DNA from: Candidatus Latescibacterota bacterium
GTDB lineage: Bacteria; Hydrothermota; Tepidihabitantia; Tepidihabitantales; CAIPLT01
Reading direction: 5' to 3'
Length of the DNA: 33,466 nucleotides
NCBI GenBank assembly: GCA_018335915.1
Contig: JAGXRL010000156.1
Coordinates: forward strand, 1-33,466
The notes under the pieces are model-generated. The model did no database searches and was not told the DNA's origin. It saw only the letters and a list, made by a program, of their open reading frames with translations. Positions within the stretch are counted from its first letter, which is position 1; each line of letters begins with the position of its first letter. A program made the position numbers and the translations under genes. This document shows, piece by piece, positions 24,153 to 33,464 of the stretch.

Positions 24153-25112
24153 ATGCCGGCAAATTTGACACCCCAATATCTGGAAGCGGATAAACGGTTT
24201 AAACAGGCAAAAACGACAGAAGAGAAAATCGCCTGCCTGCAGGAGATGATGGCTGTGATTCCCAAGCATAAGGGAACCGAAAAAATGCGGGCAGATATGA
24301 AAACGCGGCTTTCCAAACTAATGAAACAAAAAGGCAAAAAATCCGGAACCCATCGTGCAGTCTGGTATCACTTTGAAAAACAGGGGGCAGGACAGGTTGC
24401 GATTTTTGGTACCGTGAACACGGGTAAGTCTTCGGTCGTGAAGATTCTGACCGGCTGTCAGACCGAGGTTGCGCCTTATCCTTTTACGACAACAATTCCG
24501 ATAACAGGGATGCTCATCTATGAAGATGTTCAGATTCAGTTGATTGATACGCCGCCTTTGACCGAAGACAGCCCGCCCTGGTTATTTCATATTTTACGGA
24601 CTGCGGATTCAGTGGTCTGGATAGTGGATGTGAGTGCGGATGACCTGCTTGAAACAACTGAACTTTGTATCAAGAAACTACAGGGAGCGAATTTGTATCC
24701 GAGCGCAGAAAATCCCGCGGTCAATAAAAAGATGCTCATAGTTGCCAATAAAACCGACCAGCCGAATGCGAAATTTGGTCTGGAAATATTAAAAGAGCTG
24801 ATACCGAACACACAATTTATCGAAGTTTCGGTCAGCCGGGCACAGGGTTTGGAAGATTTGAAAACAAGGATTTTTGAGAGTCTGGATGTTATTCGGGTCT
24901 ATACCAAACCGCAGGGTAAACCGCCGGATTTAACCGACCCGGTAATAATGAAAAAAGGCGGCTCGGTTATGGATGCGGCAAAAACTCTGCACAAAGATTT
25001 TGCCGCAAAACTCAATTATGCCCGGCTCTGGGATAATGATAAACACAATGGTCAGCGGGTTGACCGAAACTATGTGCTCAAAGATAAAGATATTATCGAG
25101 TTTCATGTGTAA
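24153..25112 (+). CDS. DRG/Obg-like GTPase with C-terminal TGS domain
   Basis: G1 GTVNTGKSS, G3 DTPP, G4 NKTD; C-terminal TGS GSVMDAAKTLHKDFAAKLNYARLWD...VLKDKDIIEFHV. Confidence 0.92.
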   Translation: MPANLTPQYLEADKRFKQAKTTEEKIACLQEMMAVIPKHKGTEKMRADMKTRLSKLMKQKGKKSGTHRAVWYHFEKQGAGQVAIFGTVNTGKSSVVKILTGCQTEVAPYPFTTTIPITGMLIYEDVQIQLIDTPPLTEDSPPWLFHILRTADSVVWIVDVSADDLLETTELCIKKLQGANLYPSAENPAVNKKMLIVANKTDQPNAKFGLEILKELIPNTQFIEVSVSRAQGLEDLKTRIFESLDVIRVYTKPQGKPPDLTDPVIMKKGGSVMDAAKTLHKDFAAKLNYARLWDNDKHNGQRVDRNYVLKDKDIIEFHV

Positions 25113-25182
25113 AAATAACCACAGATTATCACGGATAATAACGCCAATAAAAATTTAGTTTTACAATCAGATTTATATTGAT

Positions 25183-25291
25183 CCGGCACCTATTCTTGAG
25201 ACTTGCCTTGAATCAAGTTCAGGGTCTTCGATGTAAGCAAAGACGAGATGTTTCTATTAGGACTATACCGCATTTGAGAATAGGTGCGGGG
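25183..25291. repeat. Intergenic inverted-repeat element, copy D
   Basis: CCGGCACCTATTCTTGAG (25183-25200) against TTGAGAATAGGTGCGGGG (25274-25291). The 16-mer GAGAATAGGTGCGGGG is identical to copy A at 9234-9249. Confidence 0.75.
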
Positions 25292-25320
25292 TTGACAGGA
25301 TTATTAATTACAGGTATATT
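25292..25320 (+). promoter_or_regulatory. Sigma70-type promoter abutting repeat copy D
   Basis: TTGACA(25292-25297)-N17-TATATT(25315-25320). Confidence 0.65.
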
Positions 25321-25323
25321 GAG

Positions 25324-25935
25324 GTGAGGAAAAATATGCGGAAGATAATAGTAATTATACTTATCGGTATAATTTTCACATCAATCCATGCTGATACCGA
25401 ACAACAGTTCCAAATCGGGATGAAGAAAGTCGGTCTTACTGAAATTATAACTACTGACGGTGTTAAGCATACGGGCAGGATATTATATGTCCGAGACAGT
25501 CTTTTACTGTTTTGGGAGACGACTTCCTCATTTAAGAGTGATTTTCTTGATAAGTACGGGATGATTTATGATTATTCTGACATCGAGCGAATTAGAATCA
25601 AAAGCAGAAATGGTGCCAGCGCAGGATTTTCAATCGGTACTTGCGTTGGTGTTTCGAGCGGAGTTGCGTACGGGGACCGAGTATATCAAAGAGAAGCAAG
25701 TTCATGTCTAAGATTGCCGCTCGAATACTACTTAATTAAATACGCATGTATGTTTGGTGGTAGTGGTGCGGTGATTGGCGGAATTATCGGTTCGATTTTT
25801 GATAAAGAAGGTTATGACATTAAAGGCGATTATAATTTATACCGAAAAATTCTACCTGTGATAAATCAACATGCTGTTTTTCCGTATTATCTGACGGTAG
25901 AGTTACATAATTTTATTCAAGAGCAAAAACGGTAA
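25324..25935 (+). CDS. Hypothetical membrane/secreted protein (alternative start ATG 25336)
   Basis: N-terminal signal MRKIIVIILIGIIFTSIHA; Gly-rich hydrophobic segment GGSGAVIGGIIGSIFD; no family recognised. Confidence 0.65.
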   Translation: MRKNMRKIIVIILIGIIFTSIHADTEQQFQIGMKKVGLTEIITTDGVKHTGRILYVRDSLLLFWETTSSFKSDFLDKYGMIYDYSDIERIRIKSRNGASAGFSIGTCVGVSSGVAYGDRVYQREASSCLRLPLEYYLIKYACMFGGSGAVIGGIIGSIFDKEGYDIKGDYNLYRKILPVINQHAVFPYYLTVELHNFIQEQKR

Positions 25936-26296
25936 AGATAGATATTACCCAAAATATTATTCTGTTTTCCGAGTGGGAATGTATATGTCGTATTCGGTTA
26001 TGGAATCGGTTGGAAAAGCTAAAACCGATTCGTATTTGAGTGCGCAGTCGGGTTCGAAGATGTGGGATAATTGTTAAGATATTTCAAAGGATGTTTATTA
26101 CGATGATTCGTGCTATGATTTTAAAGCAGAATTGTATTCAGATTTATATTTAACTTAAATAATCACCGCGATATTATGGACAGGTGCGTATAAATGGTCA
26201 TATCTGAAGTCGACTCAGGGGGCTATACCATCTTTTTGAGGAATTTTGAATCAAGAATTTGGAATTTAAAAGGTTAGAAAGATTTTTGGGTTGACA

Positions 26297-26322
26297 AAAG
26301 TGTTAGTTATAACTAACACTTT
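26297..26322. repeat. Perfect 26-bp palindrome
   Basis: AAAGTGTTAGTTA|TAACTAACACTTT. Confidence 0.85.
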
Positions 26323-26345
26323 GTTCGGGTGCGACCCGTACCAGT

Positions 26346-29303
26346 TTAATTATTAAGCAGGATGATTTTGCGGGTTTGGTTTTGTTCTTTGGTTGTGAGA
26401 TGGCAGAAATAGATGCCTTTGGGCAATATTTGGTTCTGGTTGTCTTTGCCATCCCATACGGTCGTATGTAATCCCGGCATTTGAATATCGTTGATAAGGG
26501 TTCTGACTTCCTGACCCAGACTGTTATAGATTTTTAAGGCAACTTTGCTGGGCGTGAGTAAGTTGTATTTTATGACTGGCAGGGATTTTACCGGGTTCGG
26601 ATAAACCGTAAAGTTTTTAATTTCCAATTTTCTATTTTTAGTTTCAGTGATTGCAGAAGCGTAATTATAATCAGTTTCCTGATAAGTCAGAATCGCGCTG
26701 TTGGTTAATTGATTGGTTCGGATTTGAATCCAGTAATAGTCATTAGGATGTTGAATATTATTAAAATTGTCGAGCGGTTGCCACTCGCTCCATTCAATGA
26801 TACCGACATTGTCATACCAACTGCGACAGGATGCAGTTAAAGGCGCGACACTGCGTAAATAGATATCAAAGAATTTTGTACCGCTGGCCGGAGTAAAATC
26901 TTTGTAATGAAAACTCCAGTTATTGGTGCCGCTGACCGTATCAAGACTGATTGTACCAAGCGGATTGGTCGCAGTGCGCGACGCGTAGCATTTGAGAAAG
27001 ATACTGGTATTGTCGCTCTGTTCGGTTTTAATATGTCCGTACAGCGTGTATTGGCTGGTATCAGAATAACAGATAATGTATTTTTTCAGATTGGTGATTA
27101 AAGGCAAGGAAGCAGCCGGACGGATTTGGCAAAGCGAACGCTGACCCTGATAAGCGACCGTATCATAAAACTCGTTGGTATTATTTAAGAGCCAGTTATT
27201 GGAACCTTCATCTTCAAAATTACCAAACCATAACCATTTTAATTCTCTGCCTAATCTGACCTGCCAGGTTCGCTGTGGCGCGATACTGGTGACGGCTGAA
27301 ATATTCCCGGTTCGGTGCAATTGCAATGGTGCTGATGTGTAATAATTGTTTTTTAGTTGTAATGATAAAGACGCGTTATGACTATTTACTGTTGATGTTA
27401 GACTGAGCGTGTCGAGAATGATTTGTCCAATCACCGAATCGGGATTAACAATCAGATAAGTATTCAAGTTTTTCGAGCGTTCGGCTAAATAGTCGAGAAT
27501 ATAGGTGCCAAGTTGGCCCTGTGCCCGGCGCGGTATGTAATTGTCGATATAAACAGGAATGACCGAGAAATCATAAAATCCGGTGTGGTTGATATTGGTA
27601 TTGAGAATGACAGACGGATAGGTTTCTGGATAGTCCAAATCAAAGATAAAATTTCCCAGAGAATGGCTAATCAGTTTTCCTTGATAAATTTCAAAGCCGT
27701 GAATAATATGCGGGTGATGGCAGATAACCAAATCGGCGCCGTGGTCGATTGCCGAGTGTCTGACTCTGATATCACTGGTGCACGGAACCAATGCCTGGGC
27801 AGAATAGAATTCGTCATCATTGTCTTGCAAAGGAATCGGGGCTAATGAGTATTCGCTGCCAGAATGCATCTGGACAACGATTAAGTCAGCATGGTTGCTT
27901 AGATCGGCAATATGCTGAGCAAGCGTAAAGGTGTCGAGTTCAGCAAAACCAGGTTTGTTATAACCGGCACCAAGATAAGGCTGATAATTATTATACTGGC
28001 CGGTCCGGTCACTATATGCGAGAAATCCGATATTGACTCCAGATTTGTTGATAAAGACAGGCATGCCTGCCTGATATGAATTGGCACCAGCGCCGGAATG
28101 GATAATATTAACCGAATCTAATACGCGTTGGGTCTGTTCAATCCCGTCAAGACCATAATCAAGAATATGATTGTTTGCTAATGTGACCAGGTCGATTCCA
28201 GCATAAACCAGGCCGGCAACATTTTCTGGCCGGCCCCTAAATACGATCGGTTTGGTCGGATGGCGCACCCCGCGATTGGTTAACGGACTTTCCAGATTGG
28301 CAACCGAGATATGCGCATTGTTTCCTAAATAGGGCAGAGTCGGTGCAAAGATCGATTCCACGCCATAAGTATTGATAATGCCGCCGGGCGCTTCGTATCT
28401 GCGGGCAAGCATGATATCACCGACAAAATTTATCTTAATCGGAAAACTGGAAATACCGCTGTCCGGCGTAATCTGACAGGTTGCCTGTCCCCATAAATTA
28501 GTACTGTCTTTGACACGGAGCAAAACCGTGTATTGATGGTCGTCTTCAACGAGATAAGTGTGGCTTGGCTGCGAGTCATTACTGGTCGCGCCATCTCCAA
28601 AATACCAATAGTATGCGTGCTGCTCGCTATCCGGGTCAAAAACCAGACTGTAGAACTGTACTGTAAGATTCTGTTTGCCTTGCTGGTCAGTAAAAACTGA
28701 ACCGACTGAATCCCAGATTAAGACCTGCGGCGCGATTGGCAAATCTTCCGTGATATCAATGATTTCGTCAAAATAGACAACTGCGCTGGTGTCAGTATCG
28801 CGGTCATTGACAAAAACAATCGCGGTAAGAGTCGGCAGATAACCAAACCAGTTGAGCCAGTCCTGACCGATTGGTAATTGATAAGTGTTCCAGGTATCCT
28901 GCGCAAAGGCGCCCTGATAAACCGTAACCCATTCCTGAACGTTTAACTGCTCAGTACCAGCAAAGGCATAGAACAGAGTATTATCATATGAATCTCTTAA
29001 ACCAAAACCCTGAATCTCGCCCAGTTCGTCAATATAAGCCGCAACCTGCCAGACCTCATTAGTATCGACAGCGCGAAAGTTGATGCTTTCCATTTTCCAG
29101 GTATTGCCATACAGTTTGAGTGAAAAAGGAGAGTTATGATAAGTATTAACTGAATCCAGAGCCCAGGCATCGGGATGCATATCCTGGCCCGGATAAGAAT
29201 ATAAATTGACAATACCAGAGTCAAAGTTTTCAATCACCTGATACCGAAAATAACTAAATAATAACGCCGGTAGAAAAAATATAATTAAAAGCGTTTTTTT
29301 CAT
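26346..29303 (-). CDS. Secreted CapA-family (PGA_cap) metallophosphatase-like protein with PKD domain and T9SS/FlgD-type C-terminus
   Basis: Signal peptide; PKD YYWYFGDGATSNDSQPSHTY; CapA INFVGDIMLARR, VANLESPLTN, LVTLANNHILDYG, VICHHPHIIHGFEIYQGKLISHSLGNFIFD; C-terminus VYPNPVKSLPVIKYNLL..LKIYNSLGQEVRTL..WDGKDNQNQILPKGIYFCHL. Confidence 0.92.
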   Translation of the reverse strand: MKKTLLIIFFLPALLFSYFRYQVIENFDSGIVNLYSYPGQDMHPDAWALDSVNTYHNSPFSLKLYGNTWKMESINFRAVDTNEVWQVAAYIDELGEIQGFGLRDSYDNTLFYAFAGTEQLNVQEWVTVYQGAFAQDTWNTYQLPIGQDWLNWFGYLPTLTAIVFVNDRDTDTSAVVYFDEIIDITEDLPIAPQVLIWDSVGSVFTDQQGKQNLTVQFYSLVFDPDSEQHAYYWYFGDGATSNDSQPSHTYLVEDDHQYTVLLRVKDSTNLWGQATCQITPDSGISSFPIKINFVGDIMLARRYEAPGGIINTYGVESIFAPTLPYLGNNAHISVANLESPLTNRGVRHPTKPIVFRGRPENVAGLVYAGIDLVTLANNHILDYGLDGIEQTQRVLDSVNIIHSGAGANSYQAGMPVFINKSGVNIGFLAYSDRTGQYNNYQPYLGAGYNKPGFAELDTFTLAQHIADLSNHADLIVVQMHSGSEYSLAPIPLQDNDDEFYSAQALVPCTSDIRVRHSAIDHGADLVICHHPHIIHGFEIYQGKLISHSLGNFIFDLDYPETYPSVILNTNINHTGFYDFSVIPVYIDNYIPRRAQGQLGTYILDYLAERSKNLNTYLIVNPDSVIGQIILDTLSLTSTVNSHNASLSLQLKNNYYTSAPLQLHRTGNISAVTSIAPQRTWQVRLGRELKWLWFGNFEDEGSNNWLLNNTNEFYDTVAYQGQRSLCQIRPAASLPLITNLKKYIICYSDTSQYTLYGHIKTEQSDNTSIFLKCYASRTATNPLGTISLDTVSGTNNWSFHYKDFTPASGTKFFDIYLRSVAPLTASCRSWYDNVGIIEWSEWQPLDNFNNIQHPNDYYWIQIRTNQLTNSAILTYQETDYNYASAITETKNRKLEIKNFTVYPNPVKSLPVIKYNLLTPSKVALKIYNSLGQEVRTLINDIQMPGLHTTVWDGKDNQNQILPKGIYFCHLTTKEQNQTRKIILLNN

Positions 29304-29353
29304 GTTTATTTATTAAAATATGAAACGAGCAGTAAGTCAAGACTTATCGATTA

Positions 29354-30367
29354 TTATTGAGCGGCTAATTGACCGCAGGCAGCCAGAATTTCCTGACCCC
29401 GACTTTTGCGGATGGTTACAGCAGGTAACTGGGGATAAAGTTTTTCGGCAAACGCTTCCATCTCTGGTAAAGTCGGACTTTGGTATTTTGTATGCGGGCA
29501 GGGATTGAACGGAATCAGATTGATTTTACAGGCAATGCCGTATAAGAGTTTGGTTAAGGCTCTGACATCCTGAGCCCGGTCATTAATGCCTTTAATCAGG
29601 ACATATTCAAAAGTGACCCGTTTTTTCTTTTTTTCGATATAGTAACGGACTGCTTTGATTATTTCAGACAGGGGATATTTTTTATTGATAGGCATGAGTT
29701 CATTACGGAGCTGGTCAGTTGCGGCATTGAGCGAGATTGCCAGTTTTGCCTGTAATGGAAAATCGGCAAAATCATAAATCCGCTCGACAATCCCTGAGGT
29801 CGAAACCGTAATTCTGCGGGCACCGATGTTTAAGCCAAAGTCTGAGTTAAGATTTTCAATGGCTTTAAGACACTCGGCATAATTGAGAAACGGTTCACCC
29901 ATACCCATAAATACAACATTGCTGATGCGTTCGCCGGTCAGCAGCTGTACCTGCAGAATCTGGTCGGCGATTTCATGGAATTTCAGATTGCGGATAAATC
30001 CGATTTGTGCAGTATGGCAGATTTTACAGCCGAGCGCACAGCCGACCTGAGTCGAGACGCAGACCGTTTTCCTATCAGTTTCTGGAATAAACACGGTTTC
30101 AATCTTATGTTGGTCGTGCAACCGAAACAGGAATTTCCGGGCACGGTCTTTGGCTTGTTTTGTGTCGATTAAATGAAGAGAGCTGATAAAGCAGTCGCAA
30201 GCGAGTTGCTCGCGTTTTGATTTTGCCAGATTGGTCATGAGATCGATATCATTGATTCCTTTTTGCCAAATCCAGGTATAGATTTGCTGGCTGCGGTATG
30301 ATTCCCATCCAATTGACTTGACCAATTCGGCAAGTTGCGTAAAAGTTAAGGATTTTAAATCAGTCAT
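29354..30367 (-). CDS. rlmN: 23S rRNA (adenine2503-C2)-methyltransferase RlmN (ORF opens at 30463)
   Basis: Radical SAM CALGCKICHTAQIGFIRNL, VFMGMGEPFLNYAECLKAI, RRITVSTSGIVERI, FEYVLIKGINDRAQD, INLIPFNPCP. Confidence 0.96.
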   Translation of the reverse strand: MTDLKSLTFTQLAELVKSIGWESYRSQQIYTWIWQKGINDIDLMTNLAKSKREQLACDCFISSLHLIDTKQAKDRARKFLFRLHDQHKIETVFIPETDRKTVCVSTQVGCALGCKICHTAQIGFIRNLKFHEIADQILQVQLLTGERISNVVFMGMGEPFLNYAECLKAIENLNSDFGLNIGARRITVSTSGIVERIYDFADFPLQAKLAISLNAATDQLRNELMPINKKYPLSEIIKAVRYYIEKKKKRVTFEYVLIKGINDRAQDVRALTKLLYGIACKINLIPFNPCPHTKYQSPTLPEMEAFAEKLYPQLPAVTIRKSRGQEILAACGQLAAQ

Positions 30368-30368
30368 T

Positions 30369-31571
30369 TTAGGTTTGTTTATGTCGGATATTGAGGATGA
30401 TGCCGACTGCAATAAAGTAAAATAAGAGCGAGGAACCGCCATAACTGAGAAAAGGCAGGGCAATTCCAGTAATGGGCAATAAACCTAAAACCATGCCGAT
30501 ATTAACAAATACCTGATAAGCAAGGACCGTGAATAAACCGATTGCGACCAGACTGGCAAATTCGTTATTGGTCTTACGGGCGGTGTTCAAGAACTGATAG
30601 ACCAGAAAGAAAAAGAGTGCCAAAACAATCAGACTGCCGATAAAACCGAATTCCTCGGCAATCGTTGAGAAAACAAAATCGGTCTGGCGATTGGGCAGAA
30701 ATGCGAGTTTTTTCTGGGTTCCGGATAAAAATCCCTTGCCAAAAATCTGACCCGAACCTACAGCAATCTGAGATTGAATCAAATTCCAGTTCATACCTTT
30801 TGGGTCAAGCCAGGGCGAGAGAAAACCGATAATGCGCGTTTTCTGATAGTCTTTGATGTTTGCCCAGATAATCGGGGAGGAGAGACCGGCCAGAATGTTT
30901 ATGACCAGGGTCGTCACCCAACCGACAATCGTACTTTTTTTATAGGTGACGATAGCCAGAAAAATGAAAAACGGTATCCAGAGATAAAGAGAAAAACCGA
31001 AAACAAAACTTAAAATTGGCGAGAAAAGCAGTAAAGTATGGAATAATGATAATCCTTTCCAGTAAACCATAATCGCCAGGATTGGTAAAAAAATCAAAGC
31101 AGTGCCTAGGTCAGGTTCTAAAAATACGAGTCCGGTGTAAATCAGTACTGCGCTTACCGGAAAAAACAAGTCCCGGAACCGGAAAGCGATTTTTCGGTTT
31201 GCCCAATATTGGGCTAAGAGCAATATGACCGCAAGTTTGGCAAATTCACTCGGCTGGAAATTGACAAAACCGATATTAAACCAGCGACGGGTACCGGCAC
31301 CGGTGCCGACAAATAAAACCGCAACTAAAAGCAAGAGGATAAAAAGCCAGAAATACAAAGCAAAATTTTCCATGACCCGACGGGGCATCTGATAGGCAAG
31401 AATCAGACCTGCACTTGAGATGAAAAACCAGACCAGCTGACGGATAAAGTATGTTTTTCCAGCCCCACTGTAAATCATAATCAGACTGATTGCAACAAGA
31501 ATCAGGCAGACAATAATAACGGTCGAAGAGCGTAATCTATTCATGAGTGACTGACCGATTTTTCTCTTCAA
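30369..31571 (-). CDS. rodA: Rod shape-determining SEDS glycosyltransferase RodA
   Basis: GAGTRRWFNIGFVNFQPSEFAKLAVILLLA, FLEPDLGTALIFL, QTDFVFSTIAEEFGFIGS, LPITGIALPFLSYGGSSLLFYFIAVGI. Confidence 0.97.
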   Translation of the reverse strand: MKRKIGQSLMNRLRSSTVIIVCLILVAISLIMIYSGAGKTYFIRQLVWFFISSAGLILAYQMPRRVMENFALYFWLFILLLLVAVLFVGTGAGTRRWFNIGFVNFQPSEFAKLAVILLLAQYWANRKIAFRFRDLFFPVSAVLIYTGLVFLEPDLGTALIFLPILAIMVYWKGLSLFHTLLLFSPILSFVFGFSLYLWIPFFIFLAIVTYKKSTIVGWVTTLVINILAGLSSPIIWANIKDYQKTRIIGFLSPWLDPKGMNWNLIQSQIAVGSGQIFGKGFLSGTQKKLAFLPNRQTDFVFSTIAEEFGFIGSLIVLALFFFLVYQFLNTARKTNNEFASLVAIGLFTVLAYQVFVNIGMVLGLLPITGIALPFLSYGGSSLLFYFIAVGIILNIRHKQT

Positions 31572-33285
31572 AATATTTTCGGATTAATTCACGGACAATC
31601 GGTGCCGCAATCGCACCGCCTTTGCCGACATTTTCAACAATGACACAGAATAAGACCTGGGGATTTTCGGCCGGCGCATAACCAACAAACCAGGCATGGT
31701 CAAGATTAGGCGGATTTTCCGCAGTGCCGGTTTTACCAGCCACTGTGACGTTACCAAGATAAGCACCACCGCCAGTACCTTTTTCAACTGCTTCTTTTAA
31801 TGCTTGTTTGATGATGCTGATATTTTTATCAGATATGTTTAACTGTTGTTTTTGGACGGGATAGGATTCGATTACCTTGTCACCGTTTTTAACTGCTTTT
31901 AACAGGTGCGGTGTGTAATAAACACCATTATTAGCAATCGCAGCATAGATTGAAGCAAGTTGTAATGGCGTGGTTAAGATTTCTCCCTGACCAACTGCAA
32001 AGTTGGGTAAGAGACCTGTGGTCCAGCGATTTTTTCCATAACGGTTATCGAGGTATTTTCGGGAAGGGACATTACCTTTACGCTCACCGATCAGGTCAAT
32101 ACCGGTCCGGTCATCAATGTGCCAGGTTTGTAAAAATGAAGCGATGTTATCAACACCCAGTTTTAATCCGAGTTGATAAAAATAGATGTTGCAGGAATGG
32201 ACAATTGCACTGGAAAGGTTTAAAGAACCGTGTTTGGATAGACATCGGTAGGTCCGGTTACCATAAACAAAACTGCCCTGGCAAGGAGTAAAACGGGTGT
32301 ATGCATCGATTAAATTCTTTTCGAGCGCCTGTAAGGCGAGAATCGGTTTGATGGTTGAACCGGGCGGATATGCGCTGCCAATAGTTCGATTGATAAGCGG
32401 AGATGATTTATTGCTGATTAGTTTTTGCCATTCAGTGGCAGAGATACCACGGGTCATGAGTTCCGGGTCAAAACCGGGATAAGACAATAAACAGAGGATA
32501 CCGCCGTCGCTTAAATCAATACCAACCACAGCACCGCGTTTATATTTGCTGATTAATTCATAGGCTAAGTTCTGAATCTGGACATCGATGGTGAGCTGGA
32601 CATCATAACCCGCAGAGGGTAAGATTTCCCGTTTTTCCTTAATCGGACCGATTTCCCGGCCCGAAGCATCAATTTCAGTATAACGAATACCGTCAACGCC
32701 GCGCAGGTATTTTTCGTACTGGAGTTCAATCCCAGCACGACCAACATAGTGCCACGGTTTATAAAACGTGTCGTTCTGTAATTCGTCCGGGCTGACATCA
32801 CTGAGATATCCGATTGTATGCGCATAGGCAGAGCCATTTGGATACACCCGGACCGGTTCAACTTCGACCGAAACGCCCGGTAAGAGATGAGAGTTTTCTT
32901 CCAATTTGAGAACACTTTTGATATCAATATTTCTTTTAACTTTAATCGGGGTGCGTAAATAAGCAACATCATTGATCCAGTTTTTTATCCGTTCATCATC
33001 GATATCTGCAAAACGCATGAGATTGGTAATAGTGAGACTATCCATTTCACAGGGAATTACAGAAATTGCAAAGGCGGGTCGGGAATCAGCGATTGGTAGA
33101 TTATGACGGTCAAGAATCTTGCCGCGCGGAGCCGGGGTATAAATTTTGCGAATCCGGTTCGCTTCGGCTAATCGAAGGTAACGCTTGCCACCTAATACCT
33201 GAAGGTGAAATAGTTTGATGACGATAACAAGAAAACAGATTATAGTTATGATTAATAACTGTTTTCGGTGAAGTGCATGCGCCAT
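31537..33285 (-). CDS. mrdA: Penicillin-binding protein 2 (class B PBP)
   Basis: PRGKILDRHNLPIADSRPAF, GRAGIELQYEKYLRG, STIK (YPPGSTIKPIL), SCN, KTGTAENP. Confidence 0.97.
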   Translation of the reverse strand: MAHALHRKQLLIITIICFLVIVIKLFHLQVLGGKRYLRLAEANRIRKIYTPAPRGKILDRHNLPIADSRPAFAISVIPCEMDSLTITNLMRFADIDDERIKNWINDVAYLRTPIKVKRNIDIKSVLKLEENSHLLPGVSVEVEPVRVYPNGSAYAHTIGYLSDVSPDELQNDTFYKPWHYVGRAGIELQYEKYLRGVDGIRYTEIDASGREIGPIKEKREILPSAGYDVQLTIDVQIQNLAYELISKYKRGAVVGIDLSDGGILCLLSYPGFDPELMTRGISATEWQKLISNKSSPLINRTIGSAYPPGSTIKPILALQALEKNLIDAYTRFTPCQGSFVYGNRTYRCLSKHGSLNLSSAIVHSCNIYFYQLGLKLGVDNIASFLQTWHIDDRTGIDLIGERKGNVPSRKYLDNRYGKNRWTTGLLPNFAVGQGEILTTPLQLASIYAAIANNGVYYTPHLLKAVKNGDKVIESYPVQKQQLNISDKNISIIKQALKEAVEKGTGGGAYLGNVTVAGKTGTAENPPNLDHAWFVGYAPAENPQVLFCVIVENVGKGGAIAAPIVRELIRKYFEEKNRSVTHE

Positions 33286-33464
33286 TGACGGTAAAAAATA
33301 TTCGTAAAAAAGATTTCTAATGGTATTGCTAAAATCAAGATAATGACAACCTGTAATAACCAGGTTGAGAATGGCTGGACAGTACGGATAAAAATCAGGG
33401 AAACAAGATACTTGAAAAACAGGGCGAGCAGTAAAATAATCAGAAAGTAAATTTTATCTTTATA
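33252..33464 (-). CDS. mreD: C-terminal part of MreD-like rod-shape membrane protein (5' end beyond window)
   Basis: Hand translation of an open frame to the window edge: YKDKIYFLIILLLALFFKYLVSLIFIRTVQPFSTWLLQVVIILILAIPLEIFFTNIFYRQWRMHFTENSY*; position immediately upstream of mrdA-rodA. Confidence 0.6.
   Translation of the reverse strand, partial: YKDKIYFLIILLLALFFKYLVSLIFIRTVQPFSTWLLQVVIILILAIPLEIFFTNIFYRQWRMHFTENSY

Noticed and set aside
26291-26319. TTGACA followed by TATAAC as a promoter
   Set aside because: Spacing is only 11 nt to TATAAC, the N17 hexamer is TAACAC, and no plus-strand gene follows.
31900-31916. aacaggtgcggtgtg resembling the AGGTGCGGGG repeat end
   Set aside because: Lies within the conserved coding region of mrdA and lacks the inverted partner; likely chance.
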